Below are positions 14,717 through 24,362 of a stretch of 64,000 bases of DNA, piece by piece. The position numbers and the translations under genes are program-made. This DNA comes from Brevibacillus composti (GTDB taxonomy: Bacteria > Bacillota > Bacilli > Brevibacillales > Brevibacillaceae): contig NZ_CP066308.1 in NCBI RefSeq assembly GCF_016406105.1, forward strand, positions 1,337,501 through 1,401,500. Direction: 5' to 3'. Within the stretch, counting starts at the first letter, position 1. Every line of letters starts with the position of its first letter. Under the pieces are notes generated by a model. It saw only the letters and a program-made list of their open reading frames with translations. It made no database searches and was not told the origin of the DNA.

Positions 14717-15955
14717 TTACCACAGCTGATTGACAAGCAGGCCGGTATAGACCGCCTGCTTGAAAAACTGCCGCGGCAAAAACGAAGGCGAAGGGCTCCC
14801 GTACGGTTTTTCCTCCGTTAAACCAGTTAGCTGGCTGGGCGGAGTCGAGCGCCAGGCTCCCGTCATTTCGATGATGAGCCGGGACAGATCAGACGCCTTT
14901 TCCACAAAATGGGGATAATCGCGCTCCAGCGCATGGCGGAGCCATTCCTCGTCCAGTTCCAGTGAGCGGTCGGCGGTTGCCCGAAGGCCAAAATCGCCCA
15001 ACTTCGCCCGAGCCTCAAGGGAGATGTCCTGCAAGGTTTCGGACAGATAGCCCATCAGCATCTGCGGCCGACCTTCCAGAAAGCGGTGCAGCCGATTGAA
15101 GCGATCGACCCAATCACGGGCAGCTGCCACGATGCCATCCAGATCCGGTTCGATCTGTAGGACAACCTTGCCGGGCTGCAGCAAGGTCGCGGTGACCTGT
15201 TCCATCAGCTCCACCTGATTCCCAGGCGAGCTGGACCACATCCCGTCGACGGCAAACGCCGCATCCTCCGCCACGCGAGCGATTCGGTCCAATCCAAGGG
15301 CACGCACCAGACTGCCGTCGCGATCTGCCAGCGCGAAGCCCTGGTCCGAACCGCTCCGGAGGGAACGGAGGACGAGGCGGCTCGCTGCTCCCTGGTACTC
15401 GATCACGCTGGTCACGCCCGAATCGCTTTGCTGAATCGCACCGGCGATCCGCCTCAATGCCTGTTCATGCGTATCGGCGCTGCTCACCAGCACGGTGAGG
15501 AGCTTCTCCTGTCCCTGGGCCGTCAGGGTGAACGAATGGAGACCTGCTGACACGGGCGAGGGGCCACTGTTTTCGGCCGACATCCCGATCGTTACCTGCG
15601 GGCTGGCCAGACGGGCTACTTCCACCTGATGGCGGCCCGGTTTCGCTTTGGCTCCTGCCTTGGCCTGAAGCGTATCCGGGCGGGAGCTGAGGGCGAGGCG
15701 AGCGTACAACACACTCTGCGGACGGGACGCATCGAACTTGCCCGCCGCCTGATTCAGTTCGGCTGTATAGCGGTACAGATGGGAGAGGGAGTCAGCCAAA
15801 TCGGTCATCCATTGCTGATGGCGCGTGTAGAACGGCTGCAGATTGTATCCCGTGATCGGCTGTACCGGCCCGCTTAGCTTGGCCTGGATCATTTGAAAAT
15901 GATACGGACCGACCCGCTGGCTGTACGGAATCTGATGAACCGCTGCGAGGCGCAC
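14717..15955 (-). CDS. Orphan FliD-like (flagellar filament-cap) protein
   Basis: About 412 aa. Residues 85-190 match the FliD N-terminal domain pattern: ALSSRPDTLQAKAGAKAKPGRHQVEVARLASPQ, then HSFTLTAQGQEKLLTVLVSSADTHEQALRRIAGAIQ. Residues 190-360 resemble the FliD C-terminal domain (DRIARVAEDAAFAVDG, ...DWVDRFNRLHRFL). There are no flagellar genes nearby. The gene lies 48 bp downstream of pyruvate carboxylase on the same strand. GTG 15955 is chosen because AGGAGG is 8 nt away; ATG 15961 is only 2 nt from it. It lacks the usual first 20 residues of FliD (the SG-LDT region), so it may be a divergent adhesin or an unusual cap protein. Confidence 0.7.
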   Translation of the reverse strand: MRLAAVHQIPYSQRVGPYHFQMIQAKLSGPVQPITGYNLQPFYTRHQQWMTDLADSLSHLYRYTAELNQAAGKFDASRPQSVLYARLALSSRPDTLQAKAGAKAKPGRHQVEVARLASPQVTIGMSAENSGPSPVSAGLHSFTLTAQGQEKLLTVLVSSADTHEQALRRIAGAIQQSDSGVTSVIEYQGAASRLVLRSLRSGSDQGFALADRDGSLVRALGLDRIARVAEDAAFAVDGMWSSSPGNQVELMEQVTATLLQPGKVVLQIEPDLDGIVAAARDWVDRFNRLHRFLEGRPQMLMGYLSETLQDISLEARAKLGDFGLRATADRSLELDEEWLRHALERDYPHFVEKASDLSRLIIEMTGAWRSTPPSQLTGLTEEKPYGSPSPSFLPRQFFKQAVYTGLLVNQLW

Positions 15956-16003
15956 TCCCATCTCCTCCTGTCATCTGGGATTTTCTTTCAGTATGAGGGT
16001 ATT

Positions 16004-19000
16004 TTACTCCATTTCCAGGAGCAAGTCACCCGTTTCGATCGCATCCCCCGCTTTGACATAGACCGCCGTCACTTTGCCGTCGATGGGCGCCTGAATCGTC
16101 GTCTCCATTTTCATCGCTTCGCTGACGAGGAGATGCTCTCCTTTGCGCACCTTGTCTCCGACCGAGACCAGCACCTTCAGCACCTTGCCCGGCATGGAAG
16201 CGCCGAGATGGCCAGGCTCCTGCGGGTCAGCCTTGCGCCGTGCCAGTTCGGAGACCTTGGCTGCCTGATCGCGGATGAAGATCTCGCGCGGCTGGCCATT
16301 CAATTCAAAGTACATGATCCGGCGGCCGTCCGGATGCAGCTCGCCCACAGCGACCAGCTTGATGATCAAGGTCTTGCCTCGCTCAATCGTGATCGCAGTC
16401 TCTTCGCCCGGACGCAGTCCGTAGAAGAAGGTAGGCGTGTTGAGCACAGACAGGTCCCCGTAATCCTTGATGCTCTGCTCGTACTGGAGGAATACCTGCG
16501 GGTACATGATGTAAGAGAGCACATCCAGTTCGCTTGCTTCCCGCCCGATTTTCTCGGTGAGCTCCAGGGCGACCTTGTCGAAATCGACGGGAGCCAGCAG
16601 CTCGCCCGGCCGCGTGGTAAAGGCGTCGCGCCCCTTCAGGACGAGCGCCTGCAGCTCTTTGGGGAAACCGCCCGGCGGCTGTCCGAGATAGCCCTGGAAG
16701 AACTGAATGACGGAGTCCGGAAAGTCGAGCCGCTGCCCTTTTTCCCAGATGTTTTCTTCGGTCAGTCCGTTTTGCACCATGAACAGCGCCATATCGCCGA
16801 CGACCTTGGAGGAAGGCGTCACCTTCACGATGTCCCCAAACATCCGGTTGACGACGGCGTACATGTGCTTCACTTCATCCCAGCGGCCTTCCAGACCGAC
16901 AGCCTTGGCCTGCTGCTCCAGATTGGTATACTGGCCGCCCGGCATCTCATGGATGTAGACCTCCGTATTGCTGGACTTCATCCCGCTTTCGAAGCCCTGG
17001 TAGTACGGGCGGATATCTTCCCAGTAGTCGGACAGCTTGTTGAAGGGCTCTTCGGCAAGTCCGGTGTCCCGCTCCGTATGGGCGAGGGCAGCGATCAAGC
17101 CGTTCAGGCTGGGCTGGGAGGTCAGGCCGGACATGGAGCTGACGCACGCATCGACGATGTCGACGCCCGCCTCAATCGCCTTGAGCAGCATCGCTCCGCC
17201 GTTGCCGGACGTATCATGCGTGTGCAGGTGAATCGGGATGCCGATCTCCTGTTTGAGCGCACGCACCAGCTCATAGGCTGCATACGGCTTGAGCAGGCCC
17301 GCCATGTCTTTGATCGCGAGGATATGCGCGCCGGCTTTCTCCAGCTCTTTGGCCAGCTGTACATAATAGGAAAGCGTGTATTTGGTTTTGCTCGGATCGA
17401 GAATATCGCCCGTGTAGCAGATGGCCGCCTCAGCCACTTTGCCGGAATTGCGCACGGCTTCAATCGCGGTTTGCATGCCCGGCAGCCAGTTGAGGCTGTC
17501 GAAGATGCGGAAGACATCGATGCCGTTTTCCGCAGACGCTTTGACAAAAGCGTGAATGACATTGTCCGGGTAGTTGGTATAGCCGACAGCGTTTGCTCCC
17601 CGCAGCAGCATCTGGAACAAAATGTTGGGGATGCGCTCGCGCAGGATTTGCAGGCGCTCCCAGGGAGATTCCCGCAAAAAGCGCATCGACGTGTCAAAGG
17701 TGGCACCGCCCCACATCTCCAGGGAGAAGAGGCCCGCCCCCAGCTTGCCGGTCGCTTCCGCTACGGCTGCCAGGTCGTAGGTGCGGACGCGCGTGGCGAA
17801 CAGCGATTGATGAGCGTCGCGGAAGGTCGTGTCGGTTAAAAGGACGCGATCCTGGGACTGAATCCACTTGATCAGACCGTCTGCGCCTTCGCGCTCGAGA
17901 ATTTGTTTGGTTCCCTCCGGATACGGCTGGGCAAACGGCGTGCGCGGAATCCGCGGCGTATCGAAATGCGGTTTTTTGTCCACTTTTTCCAGGCCAGGAT
18001 AGCCGTTGACGATGGTGTTGCCGATGTAGCTCAACAGCTTTGTGCCGCGGTCTTGGCGTCCCGGGAATATAAACAGCTCCTGCTTGGTGTCGATAAACGA
18101 CGTGTCGTAATTGCCGCTGAGAAAATCAGGGTGGGTGACGACGTTTTCCAGGAACGGCAGATTGGTCTTCACGCCGCGAATGCGGAATTCGCGCAAGGTT
18201 CTCAGCATTTTGCGGGCGGCCTGGTCAAACGATGCGCCATAGGTAGAGATTTTGACCAGCAGAGAGTCGTAATACGGCGTGATGATCGCGCCCGGATAGC
18301 CGTTGCCGCCGTCCAGACGGACACCGAAGCCGCCGCCCGAGCGCCAGGCCAGCAGTCTGCCTGCGTCCGGCAGGAAATTGTTCTCCGGATCCTCTGTCGT
18401 CACACGGCACTGGATGGCGTAGCCGCTCATCTTGACGTCATCCTGCGAGGAGATGCCGATCTCCGGATCAGACAGGCGATGCCCTTCGGCGATTCGTATC
18501 TGGGCCTGGACGATGTCGATCCCGGTGATCAGCTCCGTGATCGTATGCTCTACCTGGATGCGCGGGTTCACTTCAATAAAGTAGAACTGCCGATCGGGCG
18601 TGAGCAAAAATTCGACGGTACCGGCGTTGGAATACCCCGATTCCTTCATGAGTTTGAGGGCAGACTGACAAATCGCTTCGCGCAGCTCATCATCGAGAGA
18701 GAGGCTGGGTGCGACTTCCACTACTTTTTGATGGCGGCGCTGCACGGAGCAATCCCTCTCGAACAGATGCACAATATTCCCGTGCGTGTCACCCAGGATC
18801 TGCACTTCAATATGCTTCGGATTCTCCAGGTACCGCTCCAGGTACACCTTGGCATTGCCAAAGGCGGAGCGTGCCTCGGAGCGGGCGCGGTCCAGCGCGT
18901 CCTGCAGTTCATCCTGGCTGCGAACGATCCGCATGCCGCGACCTCCGCCGCCCGATACTCCCTTGATGATGATCGGATAGCCGTATTCTTTCGCAAACAG

Positions 19001-19450
19001 AAGCGCCTCCTGGAGGGAATCGATCGGCTCGGGCGTTCCGGGAATGACGGGAATCCCTGCTTCTACCGCCATGCGGCGGGCTTCTACCTTGTCTCCGAAT
19101 TTATCGATCAATGTGGAGGAGGGGCCGATAAAGAGAATACCCTCTTCCTGACAGCGCTGGGCAAATTCAGCGTTTTCCGCGAGAAAGCCGTAGCCCGGGT
19201 GGATGGCATCGATATCGTTGCGCTTGGCGATTTCGATGATGCTCTCAATGTCGAGATAAGCTTCGATCGGCCCTTTTCCAGCGCCGACGAGATAAGACTC
19301 GTCTGCTTTGAAACGGTGGATGGAGACGTTGTCCTGCTCGGAATAAATCGCGACCGTGCGAATGCCCAGCTCGGTTGCGGCGCGGAAAATCCGAATGGCG
19401 ATTTCGCCGCGGTTTGCTACCAACAAGCGGTTAATCTTTCTTTTTCTCAT
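16004..19450 (-). CDS. pyc: Pyruvate carboxylase
   Basis: This 1148-aa enzyme makes oxaloacetate from pyruvate, bicarbonate and ATP (anaplerosis, gluconeogenesis). Domains in order are biotin carboxylase (about 5-455; KGVSGGGGRGMRIV, HIEVQILGD), HMGL-like carboxyltransferase (about 530-800; LLTDTTFRDAHQSLFATRVR), PYC/OADA domain (about 825-1010), and biotinyl carrier (about 1075-1148) with the biotin Lys1114 in SEAMKME. ATG 19450 follows GGGGGAGA; the upstream ATG at 19468 has no ribosome site. The 5' flank is very AT-rich and holds the promoter. It is a complete, usual-length enzyme. Confidence 0.98.
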   Translation of the reverse strand: MRKRKINRLLVANRGEIAIRIFRAATELGIRTVAIYSEQDNVSIHRFKADESYLVGAGKGPIEAYLDIESIIEIAKRNDIDAIHPGYGFLAENAEFAQRCQEEGILFIGPSSTLIDKFGDKVEARRMAVEAGIPVIPGTPEPIDSLQEALLFAKEYGYPIIIKGVSGGGGRGMRIVRSQDELQDALDRARSEARSAFGNAKVYLERYLENPKHIEVQILGDTHGNIVHLFERDCSVQRRHQKVVEVAPSLSLDDELREAICQSALKLMKESGYSNAGTVEFLLTPDRQFYFIEVNPRIQVEHTITELITGIDIVQAQIRIAEGHRLSDPEIGISSQDDVKMSGYAIQCRVTTEDPENNFLPDAGRLLAWRSGGGFGVRLDGGNGYPGAIITPYYDSLLVKISTYGASFDQAARKMLRTLREFRIRGVKTNLPFLENVVTHPDFLSGNYDTSFIDTKQELFIFPGRQDRGTKLLSYIGNTIVNGYPGLEKVDKKPHFDTPRIPRTPFAQPYPEGTKQILEREGADGLIKWIQSQDRVLLTDTTFRDAHQSLFATRVRTYDLAAVAEATGKLGAGLFSLEMWGGATFDTSMRFLRESPWERLQILRERIPNILFQMLLRGANAVGYTNYPDNVIHAFVKASAENGIDVFRIFDSLNWLPGMQTAIEAVRNSGKVAEAAICYTGDILDPSKTKYTLSYYVQLAKELEKAGAHILAIKDMAGLLKPYAAYELVRALKQEIGIPIHLHTHDTSGNGGAMLLKAIEAGVDIVDACVSSMSGLTSQPSLNGLIAALAHTERDTGLAEEPFNKLSDYWEDIRPYYQGFESGMKSSNTEVYIHEMPGGQYTNLEQQAKAVGLEGRWDEVKHMYAVVNRMFGDIVKVTPSSKVVGDMALFMVQNGLTEENIWEKGQRLDFPDSVIQFFQGYLGQPPGGFPKELQALVLKGRDAFTTRPGELLAPVDFDKVALELTEKIGREASELDVLSYIMYPQVFLQYEQSIKDYGDLSVLNTPTFFYGLRPGEETAITIERGKTLIIKLVAVGELHPDGRRIMYFELNGQPREIFIRDQAAKVSELARRKADPQEPGHLGASMPGKVLKVLVSVGDKVRKGEHLLVSEAMKMETTIQAPIDGKVTAVYVKAGDAIETGDLLLEME

Positions 19451-19711
19451 GGTTCTCCCCCTATTCATCGCTCAAATCTGAATTACGCAAAAATAATATA
19501 TATACAGTAAATATACAAAATTGCAGTTACAGAAACACCCTTTTTCCGAAAAAATATTAGGGCGGTTATGAATATTTACTTCTCATGGCCTAGAGAATGA
19601 GAAGAAAAGAGCGTTTTGATCAGGGCTTATCCAGGAAATTGCATATTTATTCGATTGAATAGCGAATCCTCCGTTTGCCCAAAATGGTAGGGAAAGGAGG
19701 GGATGACTGCC

Positions 19712-20242
19712 ATGGATTTCCTGCATAAGACCCCTGCTGACATATGGCGAATGCTGATTCCCGTTTCCCATTGGATGTTTCGCGAAAGCATGCCCGAGGA
19801 TGAGCTGATCTTTCACTATCGGGATCATATTTATTTCGTGAATGAGGACGGTTCTGTCCTGGCGCTGCCCAAACCGGCATGCTTCGAGCAGCTCGATCTG
19901 GAGACCTTGCTCAAGTGGCTGGCGACGTCGGAGGAGACGATCGACTTCGATGATAACGGCCAGTTTGATTACGGATTTGTGCTGAAACAGATGGGGTATC
20001 TCATGCCCACGCGCAAGTCCCGGGAGATGGGCTCCTACCGGATTGAGATCATAAATACAGTGCTGCCTTCGGCAAAACCCACCTGCTATGTACTGAAGAA
20101 AGTCAGTTTTTTGTTTGCCTTGTATCACGGGCTGATGCGCTGTCACAACCTGAACCGGCGCAGCGGTTGGGAATATGAGCATGAGATCAAAAGCATCTGG
20201 AAACAGGAGCAGAATCAGCATGAGGGGAAGGTTTTCGGATGA
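19712..20242 (+). CDS. Conserved hypothetical protein
   Basis: This protein is not recognised. It is 176 aa, soluble, rich in aromatic residues and Met, with no signal peptide. Notable segments are MPEDELIFHYRDHIYFVNEDGSVLALPKP and a conserved-looking FDDNGQFDYGFVLKQMGYL. It is preceded by AAGGAGGGG and ends about 100 bp before tpx. ATG 19703 is an alternative start but is too close to the ribosome site. It stands alone, divergent from pyruvate carboxylase. Confidence 0.6.
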   Translation: MDFLHKTPADIWRMLIPVSHWMFRESMPEDELIFHYRDHIYFVNEDGSVLALPKPACFEQLDLETLLKWLATSEETIDFDDNGQFDYGFVLKQMGYLMPTRKSREMGSYRIEIINTVLPSAKPTCYVLKKVSFLFALYHGLMRCHNLNRRSGWEYEHEIKSIWKQEQNQHEGKVFG

Positions 20243-20343
20243 AATGCAATATTCCCTGTTTCCATAGTGAAAATCATAGAAAAATAAGGTATGATGAGAA
20301 CGTACATATTTACTTACATCCAAATTGTTAGGAGGAAGAATTG

Positions 20344-20865
20344 ATGACAGCTGCAGTAGAACGTCAAGGCGTTGTTACATTTAAAGGCAACCCGGTAACT
20401 CTGCTCGGACCTGAGATCAAGGTAGGAGATACAGCTCCAAACTTCACCGTATTGGCAAATAACCTGACTCCGGTGACACTGGATGATTCCAAAGGAACCG
20501 TTCGACTGATCTCGGTTGTGCCTTCCCTGGATACAGGCGTGTGCGATGCGCAAACCCGCCGTTTTAACGAAGAAGCGGCCAAACTGGACGGCGTGACCAT
20601 CCTGACCATCTCCGTCGACCTGCCGTTTGCCCAGTCCCGCTGGTGCGGCGCTGCCGGTATCGACAAGGTGCAAACCCTCTCCGATCACCGCGAGCTTTCC
20701 TTTGGCCTGGCCTATGGCGTCGTGATCAAGGAGCTGCGTCTTCTCTCCCGCGCCGTATTCGTCGTAGACGCCAACGACAAGGTGGTTTACGCAGAATACG
20801 TGCCGGCTGTCGGCGAGCATCCGAACTACGAAGCGGCCATTGAGGCTGCCAAAGCAGCGAAGTAA
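20344..20865 (+). CDS. tpx: Thiol peroxidase
   Basis: This 173-aa cytoplasmic atypical 2-Cys peroxiredoxin reduces H2O2 and alkyl hydroperoxides at the expense of thioredoxin. The peroxidatic Cys67 lies in [15 protein letters not shown] and the resolving Cys101 in SRWCGAAG, the Tpx arrangement. GGAGGAAG precedes ATG 20344. A promoter with TATGAT at about 20292 lies upstream and a strong terminator follows, so it is monocistronic. Confidence 0.97.
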   Translation: MTAAVERQGVVTFKGNPVTLLGPEIKVGDTAPNFTVLANNLTPVTLDDSKGTVRLISVVPSLDTGVCDAQTRRFNEEAAKLDGVTILTISVDLPFAQSRWCGAAGIDKVQTLSDHRELSFGLAYGVVIKELRLLSRAVFVVDANDKVVYAEYVPAVGEHPNYEAAIEAAKAAK

Positions 20866-20898
20866 GATTTTCTTGATTCGTCCACTGTCAAATCGAAG

Positions 20899-20926
20899 CC
20901 CCCTTCCCGGTGAAGGGGGTTTTTTT
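20899..20926 (+). terminator. tpx terminator
   Basis: CCCCCTTC (20899-20906), loop CCGGT, GAAGGGGG (20912-20919), then seven T. Confidence 0.92.
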
Positions 20927-21035
20927 CGTGCCAAGGTGCTTCCAACCATTGACTTCATTTCCCTGCTTTCAGGACGCAAAGACTCGTTTTTGCTATACTA
21001 TCAGCAGATATACACGACAGAAGGTGCAAACATTC

Positions 21036-21962
21036 ATGCTGGAAGAGCTTTTGAGAATAAAGGCGGAGAAACGGCACGCAGGCATGACGATCAGGGATGT
21101 GCTGCAGAGAGATTACGGAGTATCCCGCCGGCTGCTGGTGAGGGCCAAGTACCAGGGAGAAATCAGCCGCAACGGCATCCCGGTATACGTGACGGAGCAG
21201 CTGGAGGCAGGAGATGTCGTCCGCGTCCTCGTGCCGGCGGAAGAAGAGATGCTGGCCCCGGAGCCGATGGATTTGGCAATTCGCCACGAGGACGAGGATA
21301 TTCTCGTGATCGCCAAGCCAGCGGGCTTGGTCGTCCATCCGACAGGCAATCACACAGGCCATACGCTGGCCAATGGCGTGGCGTATTATTGGCAGCAGCG
21401 GGGAGAGCAGCGGCGATTTCGTCCGGTGAATCGGCTCGACAAAGACACATCGGGCCTGATGATCGTCGCGAAAAATCAGTGGGCGCACGAACAGTTCAGC
21501 AGACTGCAAAAGGAAGGGGAGCTGCACCGCTTCTATCTGGCCATCACCGAGGGTGTCTGGGACGAGACAGAGGGAGTGATCGATGAGCCGATCGGCCTTC
21601 GGGATGATTCGATCATCGCTCGCGAGGTGCGGCCGGACGGGCAGCGCGCGGTCACCCATTTTGCGGTGCGAGAGCGGGGAAGAGGAATGACGCTGGTGGA
21701 GCTGAAGCTGGAGACGGGCCGGACGCACCAGATCAGGGTCCATCTCAGCCATCGCGGATGCCCGCTGGCTGGAGACGATTTATACGGGGGAGGGCGCACC
21801 TGGATCGGACGGCAAGCGCTTCACGCTGCACGACTCCGTTTTGTACATCCGCGGACAGGCGAGCAGCTGGAGTGGAGGGAGCCGCTGCCCGATGACATGA
21901 TGAGGCTGGTGCGGCAGTTTTTCCCGGCTGGGGCACAGGCGTATTTGGGTGAATCTTTGTGA
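21036..21962 (+). CDS. RluA family pseudouridine synthase
   Basis: This 308-aa enzyme converts uridine to pseudouridine in rRNA or tRNA. The N-terminal S4-like part (about 10-70; IRDVLQRDYGVSRRLLVRAKYQGEISRNG) precedes the catalytic domain, with RPVNRLDKDTSGLMIVAKN around the catalytic Asp (about residue 137), then GRTHQIRVHL and LAGDDLYG. The start ATG 21036 follows AGAAGGTG. An extended -10 promoter TGCTATACT lies just upstream (20992-21000). Target sites cannot be read from sequence; RluD- or YhcT-like subgroups are possible. Confidence 0.92.
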   Translation: MLEELLRIKAEKRHAGMTIRDVLQRDYGVSRRLLVRAKYQGEISRNGIPVYVTEQLEAGDVVRVLVPAEEEMLAPEPMDLAIRHEDEDILVIAKPAGLVVHPTGNHTGHTLANGVAYYWQQRGEQRRFRPVNRLDKDTSGLMIVAKNQWAHEQFSRLQKEGELHRFYLAITEGVWDETEGVIDEPIGLRDDSIIAREVRPDGQRAVTHFAVRERGRGMTLVELKLETGRTHQIRVHLSHRGCPLAGDDLYGGGRTWIGRQALHAARLRFVHPRTGEQLEWREPLPDDMMRLVRQFFPAGAQAYLGESL

Positions 21963-21971
21963 TTTGCCCTC

Positions 21972-22237
21972 TGGCATCTTGTAAGCGTTTTCGCTATGAT
22001 AGAGGTACTGAGAAGAATATACGGCATGAGCTGGTTGTCTGCGGGGGAAGGCCCACAAGGTCTTCTTCGGGGAGCAGACAGGGCCCAGCGTACGTTCAAG
22101 AGGAAAGCAAGGGGGCTGCCGAAAGCAGGAAAAGCTGTTTTCGCGCTTCTTTCTTCCGCTGTGCGTATGCTGGGCCTTTTGTATCGTCACGGGGCTATTT
22201 CAGCCTCCATACCTTTTTGCGAAATGAGGTGGAACCG
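21972..22237 (+). promoter_or_regulatory. Promoter and structured leader of the homogentisate operon
   Basis: The promoter is TGGCAT (21972-21977), 17-nt spacer, TATGAT (21995-22000). The roughly 230-nt untranslated leader contains TGTCTGC/GCAGACA (22036-22042/22074-22080). It also contains a 13-bp stem GGCCCAGCGTACG/CGTATGCTGGGCC (22082-22094/22164-22176) followed by TTTT. The last bases before ATG 22238 are GAGGTGGAACCG, which combines a ribosome site with GGTGGAACCG, the core of T-box leaders. The frame of the first gene stays open through the leader, but no start with a ribosome site is present there. Regulation by attenuation is inferred. Confidence 0.55.
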
Positions 22238-23167
22238 ATGAAGATCGTTTCCTATCGCACGGCTGAGCAGGGACCCTGGCGGGCGGGAATCCTGCGCCGC
22301 GAGCGGGTCGTGGATATCGCCTCCGCTATAGAGGGAGCATCTGCGGACATACAGGAGCTCCTGGATCAATGGGAGCGCTGGCAGGAGCCGCTGCAGCAGC
22401 TCTCCGCACGGGAAGCGGACGGGGAAGAGTCATATCCGCTGGCCGAAGTCACGCTGGGCTCTCCCGTGCCGCGACCGCGCAGCTTTCGCGATTTCTACGC
22501 ATTCGAAGCGCATGTCAAAACAGCCCGGGCCCGGCGCGGACTTCCGATGGTCCCGGAGTGGTATCATTTTCCCGTCTTTTACTTTTCCAATCCGGCCGCT
22601 TTTCTCGGGCATAAGGCGTCCGTGAAAAAGCCGAAAGCTGCGCAATGGCTCGACTACGAGCTGGAGATTGCCTGCATCATCGGCAGGGAAGGGGTGGACA
22701 TTCCGGTCGAGCAGGCGGATGCGTACATCGCCGGCTATTGCATCCTGAACGACTGGAGCGCCCGCGATCTGCAGCGCGAGGAAGTAAAAGTAGGGCTCGG
22801 CCCCGCCAAGGGCAAAGACTTCGCCACTTCGATGGGGCCCTGGATGGTCACCCCGGACGAACTCGCCGATATCGAGATCCCCGGTGCGGAGGGCGCCCGC
22901 TACCCGCTTGCGATGGTCGCACGCGTCAATGGCATCGAGCTGTCGCGGGGCTCTTTGCAGGACATCCATTACACCTTTGCCCAGATGATCGCCCGGGCAT
23001 CCGCCGACTGCCCGCTCTATCCGGGCGATGTCATCGGTTCGGGCACGGTCGGGACCGGCTGTATTCTGGAGCTGGGCACCGAGCGGCATCGTTGGCTTGA
23101 GCCAGGCGACGTGGTGGAGCTGGAAGTGGAGCGGCTGGGCGTCTTGCAAAATATCATCAGCGAATAG
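22238..23167 (+). CDS. Fumarylacetoacetate hydrolase family protein
   Basis: This 309-aa FAH-fold enzyme cleaves C-C bonds of beta-diketo acids. The catalytic domain (about 80-305) shows RDFYAFEAHVKTARARRG, the metal-binding LDYELEIACIIG (Glu pair), GYCILNDWSARDLQREE and GKDFATSMGPWMVT. Next to homogentisate dioxygenase it is the likely fumarylacetoacetase (or maleylacetoacetate-handling step) that releases fumarate and acetoacetate. It starts at ATG 22238 after GAGGTGG and ends 12 bp before the dioxygenase gene. Confidence 0.9.
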   Translation: MKIVSYRTAEQGPWRAGILRRERVVDIASAIEGASADIQELLDQWERWQEPLQQLSAREADGEESYPLAEVTLGSPVPRPRSFRDFYAFEAHVKTARARRGLPMVPEWYHFPVFYFSNPAAFLGHKASVKKPKAAQWLDYELEIACIIGREGVDIPVEQADAYIAGYCILNDWSARDLQREEVKVGLGPAKGKDFATSMGPWMVTPDELADIEIPGAEGARYPLAMVARVNGIELSRGSLQDIHYTFAQMIARASADCPLYPGDVIGSGTVGTGCILELGTERHRWLEPGDVVELEVERLGVLQNIISE

Positions 23168-23179
23168 GAGGAAGAGCGA

Positions 23180-24343
23180 ATGGCTTTTTACCACCGAATG
23201 GGGGAGATCCCCCAAAAGCGGCATACGGTATTTCGAAAACCAAGCGGCGAGCTGTATCGGGAGCAGGTGATGGGGACCAAGGGCTTTTCGGGCATCCAGT
23301 CGATCCTCTACCATCACCACCCGCCGACACAGGTCCGCTCGACGCGCAAAGTGGCCGATGTCCGGCCGCAATTTGTGGAGCAGGCGGACCTAAAGCATCA
23401 GCATTTCAAGACGTTCGAGGCTCCGGCAGGAGGAGATCCCGTATCGGGCAGAACGTATCTTTTGGGCAACAGCGATGTCTTGATGGGCGTCTGTGTCCCG
23501 ACAGAGCAGATGAACTATTTTTACCGAAATGCGGACGGAGATGAACTGCTCTTTGTCCATCAGGGAGAGGGCGAGCTGCAAACGATCTTCGGAACGATTC
23601 CCTACTACCCCGGCGATTATCTGGTCATCCCGATCGGCACCACGTACCGGATCGAGACCAAGACGCCCAGCCGCTTCCTCGTCATCGAATCGCAAAATGA
23701 AATCGTGCCGCCCAAGCGCTATCGCAACGAGTACGGGCAATTGCTGGAACATTCCCCGTATTGTGAACGAGATATTCGCGTCCCGGAGCAGCTTGTGACC
23801 CATGTCGAGGCCGGAGACTTTGAAGTGAGGGTGAAGCGGCAGGAAGTGCTGTACAGCTATCAGTTCGACTTTCATCCGTTTGATGTGGTCGGCTGGGACG
23901 GGTATCTGTATCCGTACGCGCTGAGCATCCACGATTTCGAACCGATTACCGGCCGGATCCATCAGCCGCCGCCGGTTCATCAAACCTTTGCCGGTCAGAA
24001 TTTTGTCGTCTGCTCATTTGTGCCACGACTCTACGACTACCACCCGGAAGCGATCCCCGCTCCTTATTTTCATAGCAATGTAGAAAGTGACGAGGTACTC
24101 TACTATGTAGATGGCAACTTCATGAGCCGAAAAGGCATCTACGAAGGGTCCATCACGCTCCACCCGATGGGCATCCCCCACGGTCCCCACCCGGGCAAAG
24201 TGGAGGCGAGCATCGGCAAAAAGGAGACGAAGGAGCTGGCGGTCATGCTGGATACGTTCCGCCCCTTGCAGGTGACCAGACAGGCACTGGCGATCGAGGA
24301 TCCCGATTACATGGCCAGCTGGCTTCCGCCCGCAACGACGTAA
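23180..24343 (+). CDS. hmgA: Homogentisate 1,2-dioxygenase
   Basis: This 387-aa Fe(II) cupin dioxygenase opens the ring of homogentisate in tyrosine and phenylalanine breakdown. It has the bicupin arrangement with GDELLFVHQGEGELQT in the first cupin and the iron site in the C-terminal domain: PYFHSNVESDEVLYY (His and Glu ligands) and MGIPHGPHPG (His ligand). The length is slightly below the proteobacterial form, as usual for Firmicutes versions. GGAGGAAGAG precedes ATG 23180. It sits between the FAH and flavin reductase genes in one operon. Confidence 0.95.
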   Translation: MAFYHRMGEIPQKRHTVFRKPSGELYREQVMGTKGFSGIQSILYHHHPPTQVRSTRKVADVRPQFVEQADLKHQHFKTFEAPAGGDPVSGRTYLLGNSDVLMGVCVPTEQMNYFYRNADGDELLFVHQGEGELQTIFGTIPYYPGDYLVIPIGTTYRIETKTPSRFLVIESQNEIVPPKRYRNEYGQLLEHSPYCERDIRVPEQLVTHVEAGDFEVRVKRQEVLYSYQFDFHPFDVVGWDGYLYPYALSIHDFEPITGRIHQPPPVHQTFAGQNFVVCSFVPRLYDYHPEAIPAPYFHSNVESDEVLYYVDGNFMSRKGIYEGSITLHPMGIPHGPHPGKVEASIGKKETKELAVMLDTFRPLQVTRQALAIEDPDYMASWLPPATT

Positions 24344-24362
24344 AGAGAAGGAGGAAGCAGAC

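Noticed and set aside
15893..19510. Two very long + strand frames (648 and 535 codons) opposite pyruvate carboxylase
   Set aside because: They lie antisense to a clear, complete pyc gene. GC-rich codon bias leaves the opposite frame open, and the translations are Arg/His/Asp-rich with no domain.
21959..22237. Upstream extension of the FAH-family protein by about 93 residues
   Set aside because: The frame is open, but the segment holds long RNA stems, has no start with a ribosome site, and the family's normal N-terminus begins at 22238.
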